Shown: positions 9,151 through 19,136 of the stretch, piece after piece | How the letters are laid out: every line of letters starts with the position of its first letter | How positions within the stretch are numbered: the first letter of the stretch is position 1 | Assembly (NCBI RefSeq): GCF_964340395.1 | Contig: NC_135557.1 | Coordinates: forward strand, 3,285,216 to 3,349,215 | Length of the DNA stretch: 64,000 nucleotides | Direction of reading: 5' to 3' | From: Glandiceps talaboti | Lineage: Eukaryota > Hemichordata > Enteropneusta > Spengelidae | Made by a program: the position numbers and the translations under genes | The notes under the pieces: generated by a model | The model's input: only the letters and a program-made list of their open reading frames with translations | What the model was told of the DNA's origin: nothing | Databases searched by the model: none

Positions 9151-9858
9151 TCAAAACAGCAACTGGAACTTGAATTCACTAAGTAACACAGCATGCCTAG
9201 GCACAGTCATCAGACGGTATCTTCTTTTTCTGTCACTACACAGGCATTTGCTGGAATCATATGTAAAAGGAGGAATGTGTTCCAACCCCAAGATGTGATG
9301 TGAAAAGCACACTGAGTCACTATAGGACATTGTGTCGAACTCATGATAAGACTCTCTCAGCACAGAAACACGGTGAACCACAAATTGGTACGTGAGCTCT
9401 TCTGTGTACAACGCTTCCCCAATGACTAATACTGCCAAGACCTTGTCGTCTTCTTCTTTCGTGTATTTGAACGTCTGCTGGAGTTTCTTGTACAGGACAC
9501 GACTAAGAGAAGGCAACGGCCAAGTATTTGTTGTCTTGTTCATTTCACAAGAAAAAGAGAAAGGATTTTCGAACAGCCGTCCGTTTTTCGCTAGGACAAA
9601 ATCCCCATACTCGTTCATAAAGCATTCCAGTTTTATACCTTGAAATGCTAATGTGACCATCATGTCATCCTCTCTTTCATTGTCTATACGCTCAACCATC
9701 GATGGTGACGTCATCTCGTTGATCATGTTGTCTAAGTAAGGGATTTGTCCTCCTTCAACATGTTTCGAAATGAGACCAGTATTGTTGGTACCTTCCAATC
9801 CTACTGCATGATGGTAAGTGCAAAAAAATGTATTGTGGTATTCTTCCATTCGATCCAT
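9151..9858 (-). CDS. FCTYHH family protein without RING
   Basis: This 235-aa protein is a paralogue of the RING protein at 6544-7413 over its N-terminal and middle parts (FFCTYHHAVG, GLISKHV, ECFMNEYGDFVLA, FVVHR, HHILGLEHI). It stops before the position of the RING. Without it the protein could act as a competitor or adaptor for the RING paralogue; that is inference. The start at 9858 has a GTATAAA about 50 bp upstream (around 9908-9915). A decayed partial copy lies at about 13785-14060. Confidence 0.8.
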   Translation of the reverse strand: MDRMEEYHNTFFCTYHHAVGLEGTNNTGLISKHVEGGQIPYLDNMINEMTSPSMVERIDNEREDDMMVTLAFQGIKLECFMNEYGDFVLAKNGRLFENPFSFSCEMNKTTNTWPLPSLSRVLYKKLQQTFKYTKEEDDKVLAVLVIGEALYTEELTYQFVVHRVSVLRESYHEFDTMSYSDSVCFSHHILGLEHIPPFTYDSSKCLCSDRKRRYRLMTVPRHAVLLSEFKFQLLF

Positions 9859-9934
9859 TTTCTTGAGCTAAGACATGAACATTGACCTAAGAGTGTCAAA
9901 TCTTCACATTTATACTGTTGGTAGAAGAAAACTA

Positions 9935-9974
9935 TGACGTCACGTAACTTGGCTAGCCAAGTTACGTGACGTCA
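9935..9974. promoter_or_regulatory. perfect 40-bp palindrome
   Basis: Bases 9935-9974 read the same on both strands with no mismatch and no spacer. Each arm begins TGACGTCACGTAACTTGG and the centre is GCTAGC. It lies between divergent genes (9858 minus, 10147 plus). Herpesvirus replication origins such as HSV oriL are long palindromes, and the arms also contain TGACGTCA bZIP-type sites, so it could be an origin core or a regulatory site. The equivalent spot in the second duplicate (about 14056-14095) has lost the symmetry. Confidence 0.8.
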
Positions 9975-10146
9975 AGCACCATTGAATGTTAAACTCGTAC
10001 TGTACAAAAATCATGACGTTGAATCTTGTACAAAAATGACGTACTTCTCTTGTCGTGGATGAATCGTGACGTCACTATTTACCTTTGGTCACGTCAGGGG
10101 TCTATAAATGGAGGCAGATTGAAGGTGGCTGGTCATTCTGACAAAC
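9975..10146 (+). promoter_or_regulatory. promoter of 376-aa gene, copy A
   Basis: TATAAA at 10103-10108 stands 39 bp before the ATG. Upstream are TGACGTCA (around 10066-10074), TGACGTT, TGACGTA and CACGTCAG elements. The same layout, almost base for base, precedes the second gene copy (TATAAA at 14222-14227). Confidence 0.65.
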
Positions 10147-11277
10147 ATGGCCAACAGAAGTGAATTAGAAAAAGTGTTCTGCTCATTCCACAGTGATGAC
10201 TTTAATGATGAAATGTGGAAGCTTCCATCGCAGCAGACCAGACATTTGGTGGGAAAAGACATCCATTTTCTCGATGTAATGCAAAGAGATCTACCAAAAG
10301 GCACAATGTTGACTGATTGGCAAGAAGCTACATCTCTTGGTGAGGTTGTCGTTACTCCTGCATTCTCTGGTATTGTCATTGATTGTCTGATGAATGCAGA
10401 TGGAGACTTTGTCGTGTCCTGTGATGGCAAATACTGCAGAAATCCATTTTCCTTGAAATGTCCAAAAAACGAGACGTCCGAGACTTGGCACTGGCCTCAT
10501 TTAACTAAGTACATCTACTCTGCAATGAAACAGCGCTTCTTAACACGTGCTCCTGCTGATAAAACGCTGGCTGCCATTGTCCTGACTGGAGAAGTTGTAT
10601 TCGACCATGGGTCGCATTACAGTTTCGTTGTCCATAGATTGTCAGAATGCTACACTGACACATTCTACATGCTGTCGTATTTCGAATCCGTGTACTACTG
10701 CACTAACATCATGGGGCTGGATCACATACAAGCCCTGTCATTTGACATATGTCAAAAACTCGACCAACCTTTCTACTCTTCCAAGGTCAAAGGACAGAGA
10801 TTCATGATAGCACCTAAGAACGAACTTTTTCTGCGAGATGCTTATTTCAAAGAACTTACCCAGTCTGCTTTCAAGAAGACTAATGAGACGATTGCACGAA
10901 TCAGTGGTATTGCTTGGCAGAACATCAAAGATGAAATTGTGGATGCCATTGCGAGTTTCATGGTCAAATGTGGTGCGCCAGAAAACGTGGATGAGTTTAC
11001 TACCATTCTGTCTCAGCTGGTCTTGGCAGACGTCCACTCGTCCTACCTCAACAAGGAAGACAAATCATTCTGTTCCGACTCCCATGCAGTAGTAGAAGAC
11101 GAAATGGTAGAGATCATAAGGTGCCATCCATCGGTTACTCGTGCAGTGGACTCCATCTTCTTCCCCAACAGACTGGGTGATGCGTCATGTGACACAGACT
11201 CTGGATTTGAAGATGGGAAAAGTGAAACGTGCTCTGGTGACTGCAGAGAATGCATAAGAATGCAGGAAGTGGACTAA
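10147..11277 (+). CDS. FCTYHH family 376-aa protein, copy A
   Basis: The N-terminal 220 residues align with the RING-family proteins at 6544 and 9151 (VFCSFHS, RHLVGKDIHFLDVM, DCLMNADGDFVVS, FVVHRLSE, NIMGLDHI). The C-terminal 150 residues are different and contain no RING. They have a helical section, then an acidic tail (GFEDGKSETCSGDCRECIRM) with a few cysteines. The protein differs from copy B (14266-15396) at only a handful of residues, including CNHWH/YNWY-type changes around 94-115 and changes in the last 30. Identical promoters suggest both are expressed together. The function is unknown. Confidence 0.85.
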   Translation: MANRSELEKVFCSFHSDDFNDEMWKLPSQQTRHLVGKDIHFLDVMQRDLPKGTMLTDWQEATSLGEVVVTPAFSGIVIDCLMNADGDFVVSCDGKYCRNPFSLKCPKNETSETWHWPHLTKYIYSAMKQRFLTRAPADKTLAAIVLTGEVVFDHGSHYSFVVHRLSECYTDTFYMLSYFESVYYCTNIMGLDHIQALSFDICQKLDQPFYSSKVKGQRFMIAPKNELFLRDAYFKELTQSAFKKTNETIARISGIAWQNIKDEIVDAIASFMVKCGAPENVDEFTTILSQLVLADVHSSYLNKEDKSFCSDSHAVVEDEMVEIIRCHPSVTRAVDSIFFPNRLGDASCDTDSGFEDGKSETCSGDCRECIRMQEVD

Positions 11278-11561
11278 GCTGTAATGAACTGAACACATTG
11301 TTGACATTTGTTTTGCTGTTTTAGCTGTTGCTGTTGATATGCTTGTTGATGTTTTTGTTAACAAATAAATTTGGTCCTTTAAAACCTTTTGGTTTAGTGC
11401 CTTGCTGATGTTTGTGTTTGAATGACATACGAGTGGAATCTCATGCATGTTGTGTTTTAAATAATTGTCCCTTGAATGTTACATCCTATTACCCTAAAGT
11501 ATGAATGTGTCCAATACCCAACTCCTCACGTGATCAGAGTATTCAATAAAAACCCAAATAA

Positions 11562-13514
11562 ACCATTCGCCAATTGATACTCCCACAAAATGTTTCACAA
11601 GCCTCATTTGCATGCATAAGAGAATGTGTGTCAAGTGAAGTGATGTGTTGTCACAAAACAATTCTGTGTCCAATGAATTGTGGGAGATTTATAAGGGTCA
11701 ATTTAAACATGCAAAAATGTGGGGTTTTTAAAAAATCTACACACCCACCCACTAGCGACTTAAAAACATTTTGAAAAAAAAGTGTACACACACGTGTTAA
11801 AGAAAACTGTCAAATCCTAATTTGCATATATGTCATGTGACCATACGCCAATTGATAATCCCACGAAAATGTTTCAGAAGCCTCATTTGCATGCACAAGA
11901 GAATGCGTGTCAAGTGAAGTGATGTGTTGTCACAAAACAATTCTGTGTCCAATGAATTGTGGGAGATTTATAAGGGTCAATTTAAACATGCAAAAATGTG
12001 GGGTTTTTAAAAAATCTACACACCCACCCACTAGCGACTTAAAAAAATTTTGAAAAAAAAGTGTACACACACGTGTTTAAGAAAACTGTCAAATTCTAAT
12101 TTGCATATATGTCATGTGACCATACGCCAATTGATAATCCCACGAAAATGTTTCAGAAGCCTCATTTGCATGCACAAGAGAATGCGTGTCAAGTGAAGTG
12201 ATGTGTTGTCACAAAACAATTCTGTGTCCAATGAATTGTGGGAGATTTATAAGGGTCAATTTAAACATGCAAAAATGTGGGGTTTTTAAAAAATCTACAC
12301 ACCCACCCACTAGCGACTTAAAAAAATTTTGAAAAAAAAGTGTACACACACGTGTTTAAGAAAACTGTCAAATTCTAATTTGCATATATGTCATGTGACC
12401 ATACGCCAATTGATAATCCCACGAAAATGTTTCAGAAGCCTCATTTGCATGCACAAGAGAATGCGTGTCAAGTGAAGTGATGTGTTGTCACAAAACAATT
12501 CTGTGTCCAATGAATTGTGGGAGATTTATAAGGGTCAATTTAAACATGCAAAAATGTGGGGTTTTTAAAAAATCTACACACCCACCCACTAGCGACTTAA
12601 AAAAATTTTGAAAAAAAAGTGTACACACACGTGTTAAAGAAAACTGTCAAATTCTAATTTGCATATATGTCATGTGACCATACGCCAATTGATAATCCCA
12701 CGAAAATGTTTCAGAAGCCTCATTTGCATGCACAAGAGAATGCGTGTCAAGTGAAGTGATGTGTTGTCACAAAACAATTCTGTGTCCAATGAATTGTGGG
12801 AGATTTATAAGGGTCAATTTAAACATGCAAAAATGTGGGGTTTTTAAAAAATCTACACACCCACCCACTAGCGACTTAAAAAAATTTTGAAAAAAAAGTG
12901 TACACACACGTGTTAAAGAAAACTGTCAAATTCTAATTTGCATATATGTCATGTGACCATACGCCAATTTATAATCCCACGAAAATGTTTCAGAAGCCTC
13001 ATTTGCATGCACAAGAGAATGCGTGTCAAGTGAAGTGATGTGTTGTCACAAAACAATTCTGTGTCCAATGAATTGTGGGAGATTTATAAGGGTCAATTTA
13101 AACATGCAAAAATGTGGGGTTTTTAAAAAATCTACACACCCACCCACTAGCGACTTAAAAAAATTTTGAAAAAAAAGTGTACACACACGTGTTAAAGAAA
13201 ACTGTCAAATTCTAATTTGCATATATGTCATGTGACCATACGCCAATTTATAATCCCACGAAAATGTTTCAGAAGCCTCATTTGCATGCACAAGAGAATG
13301 CGTGTCAAGTGAAGTGATGTGTTGTCACAAAACAATTCTGTGTCCAATGAATTGTGGGAGATTTATAAGGGTCAATTTAAACATGCAAAAATGTGGGGTT
13401 TTTAAAAAATCTACACACCCACCCACTAGCGACTTAAAAAAATTTTGAAAAAAAAGTGTACACACACGTGTTTAAGAAAACTGTCAAATTCTAATTTGCA
13501 TATATGTCATGTGA
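11562..13514. repeat. seven tandem copies of a 279-bp unit
   Basis: Units begin at about 11564, 11842, 12121, 12400, 12679, 12958 and 13237, a period of 279 bp (278 for the first). The first unit is the most diverged; units 2-7 differ by only a few bases. Each contains CATACGCCAATT, CCTCATTTGCATGCA, a TGTGTTGTCACAAAACAATT stretch, TGTGTCCAATGAATTG, AAGGGTCAATTTAAACATGC, a GGGGTTTTTAAAAAAT run, and CACACCCACCCAC. No coding frame runs through it. Possible roles are an origin-like region, a non-coding RNA source or a recombination hot spot between the two gene copies. Confidence 0.9.
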
Positions 13515-14060
13515 TCAAAAATCCTGAGTACACCAAGATAGAATCAATTTGACAAATTGTGCATTAGTGATGTGTCACATGAATCGTTGGAGTTTTTTAC
13601 TTCACAAAACAAAAATGAATTATGGGAGTTTTCACTGTCACAAAAGAAGTATGTATCCAGTGAACTACCATGAGTCACCCAACCCCCATTTGCATACTGG
13701 TGAAGGTGAATTGACATGTGATTTTCACTCTTTGAATACAACTCTTTCCAAAAATGAACAAATATGTAGAGGTTTTAGTTAATTGTAAATAACGCTTTAT
13801 TGCTAAAAAAAAAAACCAACGACAGCATATTTTTTTTTTCAAGACAACATACCTAGGCACTGTCATCAAACTACATAGGCACATTATAAGTAAAAGGAGG
13901 AACGTGTTCCAACCCCAAGATGTGATGTGAAAAGTCTTCCCCTTCATTGTCCATACACTCAACCATCGATGGTGACGTCATCTCTTTGATCATGTGTTTG
14001 TCCTCCTTCAACATGTTTGGAACTTTCCAATCTTGCTGTTCGTACACGAAATCTCTGACG
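13515..14060 (-). pseudogene. decayed copy of the 9151-9858 gene plus flank
   Basis: Bases 13520-13790 repeat the flank at 8860-9135. From about 13850 the complement shows pieces of the gene at 9151-9858: a LMTVPR-VVL segment close to its C-terminus, then the region of the HHILGLEHVPPF segment, then sequence equivalent to the EMTSPSMVE and KHVEGG region. Large internal deletions separate these. No open frame spans them. This shows that the block 8.9-11.5 kb was duplicated as a whole and that one gene in the copy then decayed. Confidence 0.75.
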
Positions 14061-14265
14061 TCACATAACTGGGCCAGCCTGCCTGCATGACGTCAAGCAC
14101 CATTGAATGACATTGTATTGTACAAAAATCATGACGTTGAATCTTTTACAAAAAATGACGTACTTCTCTTGTCGTGGATGAATCGTGACGTCACTATTTA
14201 CCTTTGGTCACGTCAGGGGTCTATAAATGGAGGCAGATTGAAGGTGGCTGGTCATTCTGACAAAC

Positions 14266-15396
14266 ATGGCCAACAGAAGTGAATTAGAAAAAGTGTTCTG
14301 CTCATTCCACAGTGATGACTTTAATGATGAAATGTGGAAGCTTCCATCGCAGCAGACCAGACATTTGGTGGGGAAAGACATCCATTTTCTCGACGTAATG
14401 CAAAGAGATCTACCAAAAGGCACAATGTTGACTGATTGGCAAGAAGATACATCTCTTGGTGAGGTTGTCGTTACTCCTGCATTCTCTGGTATTGTCATTG
14501 ATTGTCTGATGAATGCAGATGGAGACTTTGTCGTGTCCTGTGATGGCAAATACTACAGAAATCCATTTTCCTTGAAATGTCCAAAAAACGAGACGTCCGA
14601 GACTTGGTACTGGCCTCATTTAACTAAGTACATCTACTCTGCAATGAAACAGCGCTTCTTAACACGTGCTCCTGCTGATAAAACGCTGGCTGCCATTGTC
14701 CTGACTGGAGAAGTTGTATTCGACCATGGGTCGCATTACAGTTTCCTTGTCCATAGATTGTCAGAATGCTACACTGACACTTTCTACATGCTGTCGTATT
14801 TCGAATCCGTGTACTACTGCACTAACATCATGGGGCTGGATCACATACAAGCCCTGTCATTTGACATATGTCAAAAACTCGACCAACCTTTCTACTCTTC
14901 CAAGGTCAAAGGACAGAGATTCATGATAGCACCTAAGAACGAACTTTTTCTGCGAGATGCTTATTTCAAAGAACTTACCCAGTCTGCTTTCAAGAAGACT
15001 AATGAGACGATTGCACGAATCAGTGGTATTGCTTGGCAGAACATCAAAGATGAAATTGTGGATGCCATTGCAAGTTTCATGGTCAAATGTGGTGCTCCAG
15101 AAAACGTGGATGAGTTTACTACCATTCTGTCTCAGCTGGTCTTGGCAGACGTCCATTCGTCCTACCTCAATGAGGAAGACAAATCATTCTGTTCCGACTC
15201 CCATGCAGTAGTAGAAGACGAAATGGTGGAGATCATAAGGCGCCATCCATCGGTTACTCGTGCAGTGGACTCCATCTTCTTCCCCAACAGACTGGGTTAT
15301 GCGTCACGTGACACAGACTTTAGATTTGAAGATGGGAAAAGTGAATCGTGCTCTGGTGACTGCAGGGAATACATAAGAATGCAGGAAGTGGACTAA
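14266..15396 (+). CDS. FCTYHH family 376-aa protein, copy B
   Basis: This is a near-identical duplicate of the gene at 10147-11277, offset by 4119 bp, including promoter and 3' flank. The same family marks are present and again there is no RING. Most differences cluster in the last 30 residues (GYASRDTDFRFED instead of GDASCDTDSGFED; one Cys of the tail is lost), as expected if gene conversion homogenises the rest. AATAAA follows at about 15483. Confidence 0.85.
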   Translation: MANRSELEKVFCSFHSDDFNDEMWKLPSQQTRHLVGKDIHFLDVMQRDLPKGTMLTDWQEDTSLGEVVVTPAFSGIVIDCLMNADGDFVVSCDGKYYRNPFSLKCPKNETSETWYWPHLTKYIYSAMKQRFLTRAPADKTLAAIVLTGEVVFDHGSHYSFLVHRLSECYTDTFYMLSYFESVYYCTNIMGLDHIQALSFDICQKLDQPFYSSKVKGQRFMIAPKNELFLRDAYFKELTQSAFKKTNETIARISGIAWQNIKDEIVDAIASFMVKCGAPENVDEFTTILSQLVLADVHSSYLNEEDKSFCSDSHAVVEDEMVEIIRRHPSVTRAVDSIFFPNRLGYASRDTDFRFEDGKSESCSGDCREYIRMQEVD

Positions 15397-15742
15397 GCTG
15401 TAATGAACTGAACACATTGTTGACATTTGTTTTGCTGTTTTAGCTGTTGTTGTTGATATGCTTGTTGATGTTTTTGTTAACAAATAAATTTGGTCCTCAA
15501 AAAATTATTGTTTTGTGCCTTGCTGATGTATGTACGAGTGGAATCTCATGCATGTTGTGTCGTCAGGCTTTTTTGTATGGGTCGTCAGAATGTTTCTGTG
15601 TACTGCTCCTTATGCATTCCTATATCAATGCATGTCAGACTTTTGTGTGTGTGACGTCAGAGTTTTCTGTGTAGCATTTGAGTGACGTTGAGTTCCAAGT
15701 ACATAAAAGCATTGTATTGCACTACATTGCACCGTCTGCACC
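15397..15742. other. intergenic, poly(A) and promoter
   Basis: The stretch holds the AATAAA of the upstream gene and a promoter for the 280-aa gene: GTGACGTCAGAG near 15651, GTGACGTTGAG near 15683 and a weak TATA (TACATAAAAG, about 15701-15710). The same promoter recurs at 16830-16885. No gene is seen. Confidence 0.55.
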
Positions 15743-16585
15743 ATGATGCGAACACGCTCAAAGACAATCAACGCCAGGAAGCTGAGCATTGCAAACTGTC
15801 GACGCACGTATCCACGATGTGTCATGACAACTACGAAGACTAACACCATAGTCAAAACGCTGTACACGAGACGTATCATTCCTGGCATCGACACGAAGAC
15901 GTGGACGATCGACAGCCCATCTGGACCCGTGAACAGCGAGATGGAGTACGTCCGTGACCGTATCAAGAAAGGTGTACCGTCATCTGTATTGAAAGACGGT
16001 GTCCTCGCCTTCATGTTAAACCACTGGCTGAGGAAAATACCAATTTGCTTCCGATACGGCATACAGCGTCCAAAGTCAGTGGACAGATTTCACACTTTCG
16101 TCGAGAAAGTTCTGAACGTACCGTTCCTGTGGTTTGTTGCTGCAGAAATCGTGATGGACAAACCCATGGGTAAAGGAGTGTATCGACGAAGGCAGACGAG
16201 AATCTACGTCAAAAACGCAAAGCGCCTGTACGCCAGTCAGCTCCAAACCCGTTCCGATGCTAGGATACCACTACGTACGCTCCTTGGATCAAGAAACGCT
16301 ACCCTTGTACATTCCGATTTAACTGATGCAGAGAATGCAGCCATACTCGATGTTTACGTAAACGTGTTCCGAGAAGAACACTTTCGTCTGCTTGGCGTCA
16401 CCACACCGCCCGTAACAACAACAGGCAGCGATTGTGAGGTAACTGTGAGAGAGTTCTTCGTACCGTTGGCAGAGGACGAAAAAGATGTTGACAACACACT
16501 AATGGAGAAGATTTCAAGTCACCTTGTGTGTAACCCGTTGAGTGGAGACAATATATCGTACTTGTTATTTGATGCCACACGTTGA
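15743..16585 (+). CDS. 280-aa protein, tandem paralogue 1
   Basis: I do not recognise this protein. Its first 60 residues are basic and Arg/Thr-rich (MMRTRSKTINARKL), resembling a nuclear localisation or nucleic-acid-binding tail. The remainder is a mixed fold with no signal peptide or membrane segment, and the C-terminus is acidic. It is followed by a tandem paralogue 1177 bp downstream. The identical N-terminal 58 residues and promoter against roughly 80% identity later suggest gene conversion at the 5' ends. Confidence 0.8.
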   Translation: MMRTRSKTINARKLSIANCRRTYPRCVMTTTKTNTIVKTLYTRRIIPGIDTKTWTIDSPSGPVNSEMEYVRDRIKKGVPSSVLKDGVLAFMLNHWLRKIPICFRYGIQRPKSVDRFHTFVEKVLNVPFLWFVAAEIVMDKPMGKGVYRRRQTRIYVKNAKRLYASQLQTRSDARIPLRTLLGSRNATLVHSDLTDAENAAILDVYVNVFREEHFRLLGVTTPPVTTTGSDCEVTVREFFVPLAEDEKDVDNTLMEKISSHLVCNPLSGDNISYLLFDATR

Positions 16586-16919
16586 TATTGTACACAGACA
16601 TGCATTCACTCACTCCTACATACATGATTTAATGCCTACAGAGATACACACAACACATGCCTACTTGACAATGTATATATTATTGAAAAATGTATTTATT
16701 GTTACTTAAAAAAAGAAAAAGAAAAAAAAAGACTAGTTCCAAGTATGTAAAAATATTGAATTGCATTGCACTCGTCAATCAATTCCAGGAAGCTGTTGAA
16801 GTTTAATGCATGTCAGACTTTTTTGTGTGTGACGTCAGAGTTTTCTGTTTAGCATTGAGTGACGTTGAGTTCCAAGTACATAAAAACATTGTATTGCACT
16901 ACATTGCACCGTCTGCACC
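16586..16919. other. intergenic, duplicated promoter
   Basis: After the first 280-aa gene come an A-rich stretch (about 16707-16732) and then a second copy of its promoter with TGACGTCAGAG (around 16831), GTGACGTTGAG and TACATAAAAA. Nothing else is seen. Confidence 0.5.
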
Positions 16920-17762
16920 ATGATGCGAACACGCTCGAAGACAATCAACGCCAGGAAGCTGAGCATTGCAAACTGTCGACGCACGTATCCACGATGTGTC
17001 ATGACAACTACGAAGACTAACACCATAGTCAAAACGCTGTACACGAGACGTATCATTCCTGGCATCGACACGAAGACGTGGACGATCGACAGCCCTTGCG
17101 AACCCGTGAACAGTGACATGGAATACGTCCGTGACCGTATCAAGAACAGTGTTCAGTTATATGTATTGAAAGACGGTGTTTTAGCCTTCAGGTTAAACTA
17201 CTGGCTGAGGAAAATACCCATCTGCTTCCGATATGACATGCAACGTCCAAAGTCAGTGGACACATTTCACACTTTCGTCGACAAGTTTCTGAACGTACCG
17301 TACCTGTGGTTTGTTGCTGCTGAAATCGTGATGGACAAACCCGATGGTGAAGGCATGTGTCAACAAAGGCAGACGAGAATCTACGTCAAAAACGCAAAGC
17401 GATTTATTGTGAAACTGCTCCAAACACGTTCCGATGCTTTGATACCACTACGTACGCTCCTCGGATCAAGAGAAGGTACGCTTGTACATTCAGATTTAAG
17501 CAATGCAGAGAATGCAGCCATACTCGATGTTTACGTAAACGTGTTCCGAGAAGAATACTTTCGTCTGCTTGGCGTCACCACACCACCCGTAACAACAACT
17601 GCCAGCGAATGTGAGGTAACTGTGCGCGAGTTCTTCGTACCTTTGTCAGAGGAAGAAAAATTTGTCGACTACACACTGATGGAGAAGATTTCAAATGACC
17701 TTGCGTGTACCCCGTTGAACGGAGAAGATGTTTCGTACTTGTTATTTGATGCTGCATGTTGA
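16920..17762 (+). CDS. 280-aa protein, tandem paralogue 2
   Basis: This is the second copy of the gene at 15743-16585 and has the same length. Residues 1-59 are identical to the first copy. Later residues differ at scattered sites (for example NSVQLYVLKDG against KGVPSSVLKDG). The frame is intact, so both copies seem to be under selection. Function unknown. Confidence 0.8.
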   Translation: MMRTRSKTINARKLSIANCRRTYPRCVMTTTKTNTIVKTLYTRRIIPGIDTKTWTIDSPCEPVNSDMEYVRDRIKNSVQLYVLKDGVLAFRLNYWLRKIPICFRYDMQRPKSVDTFHTFVDKFLNVPYLWFVAAEIVMDKPDGEGMCQQRQTRIYVKNAKRFIVKLLQTRSDALIPLRTLLGSREGTLVHSDLSNAENAAILDVYVNVFREEYFRLLGVTTPPVTTTASECEVTVREFFVPLSEEEKFVDYTLMEKISNDLACTPLNGEDVSYLLFDAAC

Positions 17763-17915
17763 TGTTGTACACAGATGTGCATTCACTCACTCGTACACGC
17801 ATGCATACATGTTTACAGACAAGTGTCAACATGACTATATTGTTGAAAATGCCTTTATTTATTTTACTTTTTAAAAAAAAAGACAAAAACAAGACAAAAA
17901 AAATAACCTGATAAT

Positions 17916-18926
17916 TTAGAAATCAGAATACGACAATGGTGTAAAGTCAATGCGATGAACATTATCCTGTTGGTGTTCCCAATGTAATTTGTTCATGGCA
18001 GCATTTAGTTTCAAACCATTGTAGTTCAGTTTGATACCGGTTTCTTTCACTACAAGTTGATACGGTATCATGTAGTCTTTATGAAAATCAATAAAATCAA
18101 ACGAAAATGTCTCCAAGTAATCTTGTAGTGTGACTATGCTTTCTTTTGTTGGGTCCATGCAGTGAACATTGACAGTGTGAGTGCGACACAGTATGCATGG
18201 GTGACAACCAAACTGTTGAGTTTGCAAGGCCATGTCATTTTCACTTTCGTTTCCAACGATCAGTTTCTTGAGGGCGTCTGCATTCAAACACTCGGCCAAA
18301 ACGGGACTCTCCTTGCAGTCACATTCATGTCTGATGTAACGACTCAGACACATTTCCCCATTGGAACACGGTCGTAGCACAAAGGTACCGAACTGCCTTG
18401 GCTCGAACCCATTGTGATTGACTACTTCCAATGTCCAAACGTCTGGTTGCAAAACCTCATTGGGTATGGTGCTTATCTTCTCTAACAGAGCCTCACAGCT
18501 CAAAAGTTTAGCTGTCAGTTTGCGTTGAACAGTCCTACACTGGGACTGGTCGTCTGCCTCCTGTTTAACATTCAAAACGAATTGTTCAAACATGTTAGCA
18601 TCACACATAGATATGTCGATGGAAGCCTTTCGATTACTGGCTACTCTCTTCCTGAAACGGGTACCCGAACTTTTGCTCGAAGCACAACATGTGTCCTGTA
18701 CTTCCACGACACTGTGGTCTGTTCTGCGCAATATGCGTTTTCTACAAATAGCATTTTGAAAGACCATGTCTTCGTCTGATGACAGGTAATCACTTTCACT
18801 GTCACTGTCTGCATTGCTATTTGCTTTCAGGAGTAAGGGTGGTTGTTCACTTTGGGGGGATTGCTTCGCTTTGTTTTCACAACACATTTGAAACAGTTCA
18901 GGTATTGTGCTTTGTCTGAAAGACAT
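17916..18926 (-). CDS. 336-aa Cys-rich protein with shared Ser/Asp N-terminus
   Basis: I do not recognise the body. The first 50 residues (ELFQM, PPLLLKANSNADSD, DYLSSDED) are nearly the same as those of the 769-aa BTB protein at 19859-22168, though the rest is unrelated. A basic patch (CRKRILRR, FRKRVASNRK) may target the nucleus. A cysteine-rich part at about 200-270 (HECDCKES, FGCHPCILCRTHTVNVHC) could bind zinc. The DSDSESDYLSSDED stretch looks like a casein kinase 2 target. The gene just upstream on the same strand encodes a 63-aa membrane protein. Confidence 0.8.
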   Translation of the reverse strand: MSFRQSTIPELFQMCCENKAKQSPQSEQPPLLLKANSNADSDSESDYLSSDEDMVFQNAICRKRILRRTDHSVVEVQDTCCASSKSSGTRFRKRVASNRKASIDISMCDANMFEQFVLNVKQEADDQSQCRTVQRKLTAKLLSCEALLEKISTIPNEVLQPDVWTLEVVNHNGFEPRQFGTFVLRPCSNGEMCLSRYIRHECDCKESPVLAECLNADALKKLIVGNESENDMALQTQQFGCHPCILCRTHTVNVHCMDPTKESIVTLQDYLETFSFDFIDFHKDYMIPYQLVVKETGIKLNYNGLKLNAAMNKLHWEHQQDNVHRIDFTPLSYSDF

Positions 18927-18944
18927 TTTTGAAGTGATACTGTG

Positions 18945-19136
18945 TTACTGTTGAGACTGACTTTTTATAGCATTCGTGACGTGAGTCCATGCCTGTTTCA
19001 AAATTGTTCCCACGTACGTGACTACTGCTAAGATGTCGTCATGCGTTCCAGGCACTAACAGAAGTATACAGATAACAAGAGCAATCATTAGAATTGAGAT
19101 AACAGTACACGACACACAAGCCATTTTTTTTTGCAT
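18945..19136 (-). CDS. small 63-aa membrane protein
   Basis: This is a short protein with one membrane segment (residues about 8-28, VSCTVISILMIALVICILLLV), followed by about 35 residues that look helical. An internal ATG at 19124 would remove the first four residues. The stop lies 19 bp before the ATG of the 336-aa gene. A decayed copy with internal deletions lies before the 769-aa gene (22200-22320), which indicates that the pair was duplicated together. Confidence 0.6.
   Translation of the reverse strand: MQKKMACVSCTVISILMIALVICILLLVPGTHDDILAVVTYVGTILKQAWTHVTNAIKSQSQQ

Noticed and set aside
11574-11774. 66-codon frame at the array start
   Set aside because: It lies in the diverged first repeat unit and is not kept in the other units.
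11562-13514. CRISPR array
   Set aside because: Units are contiguous 279-bp copies with no unique spacers.
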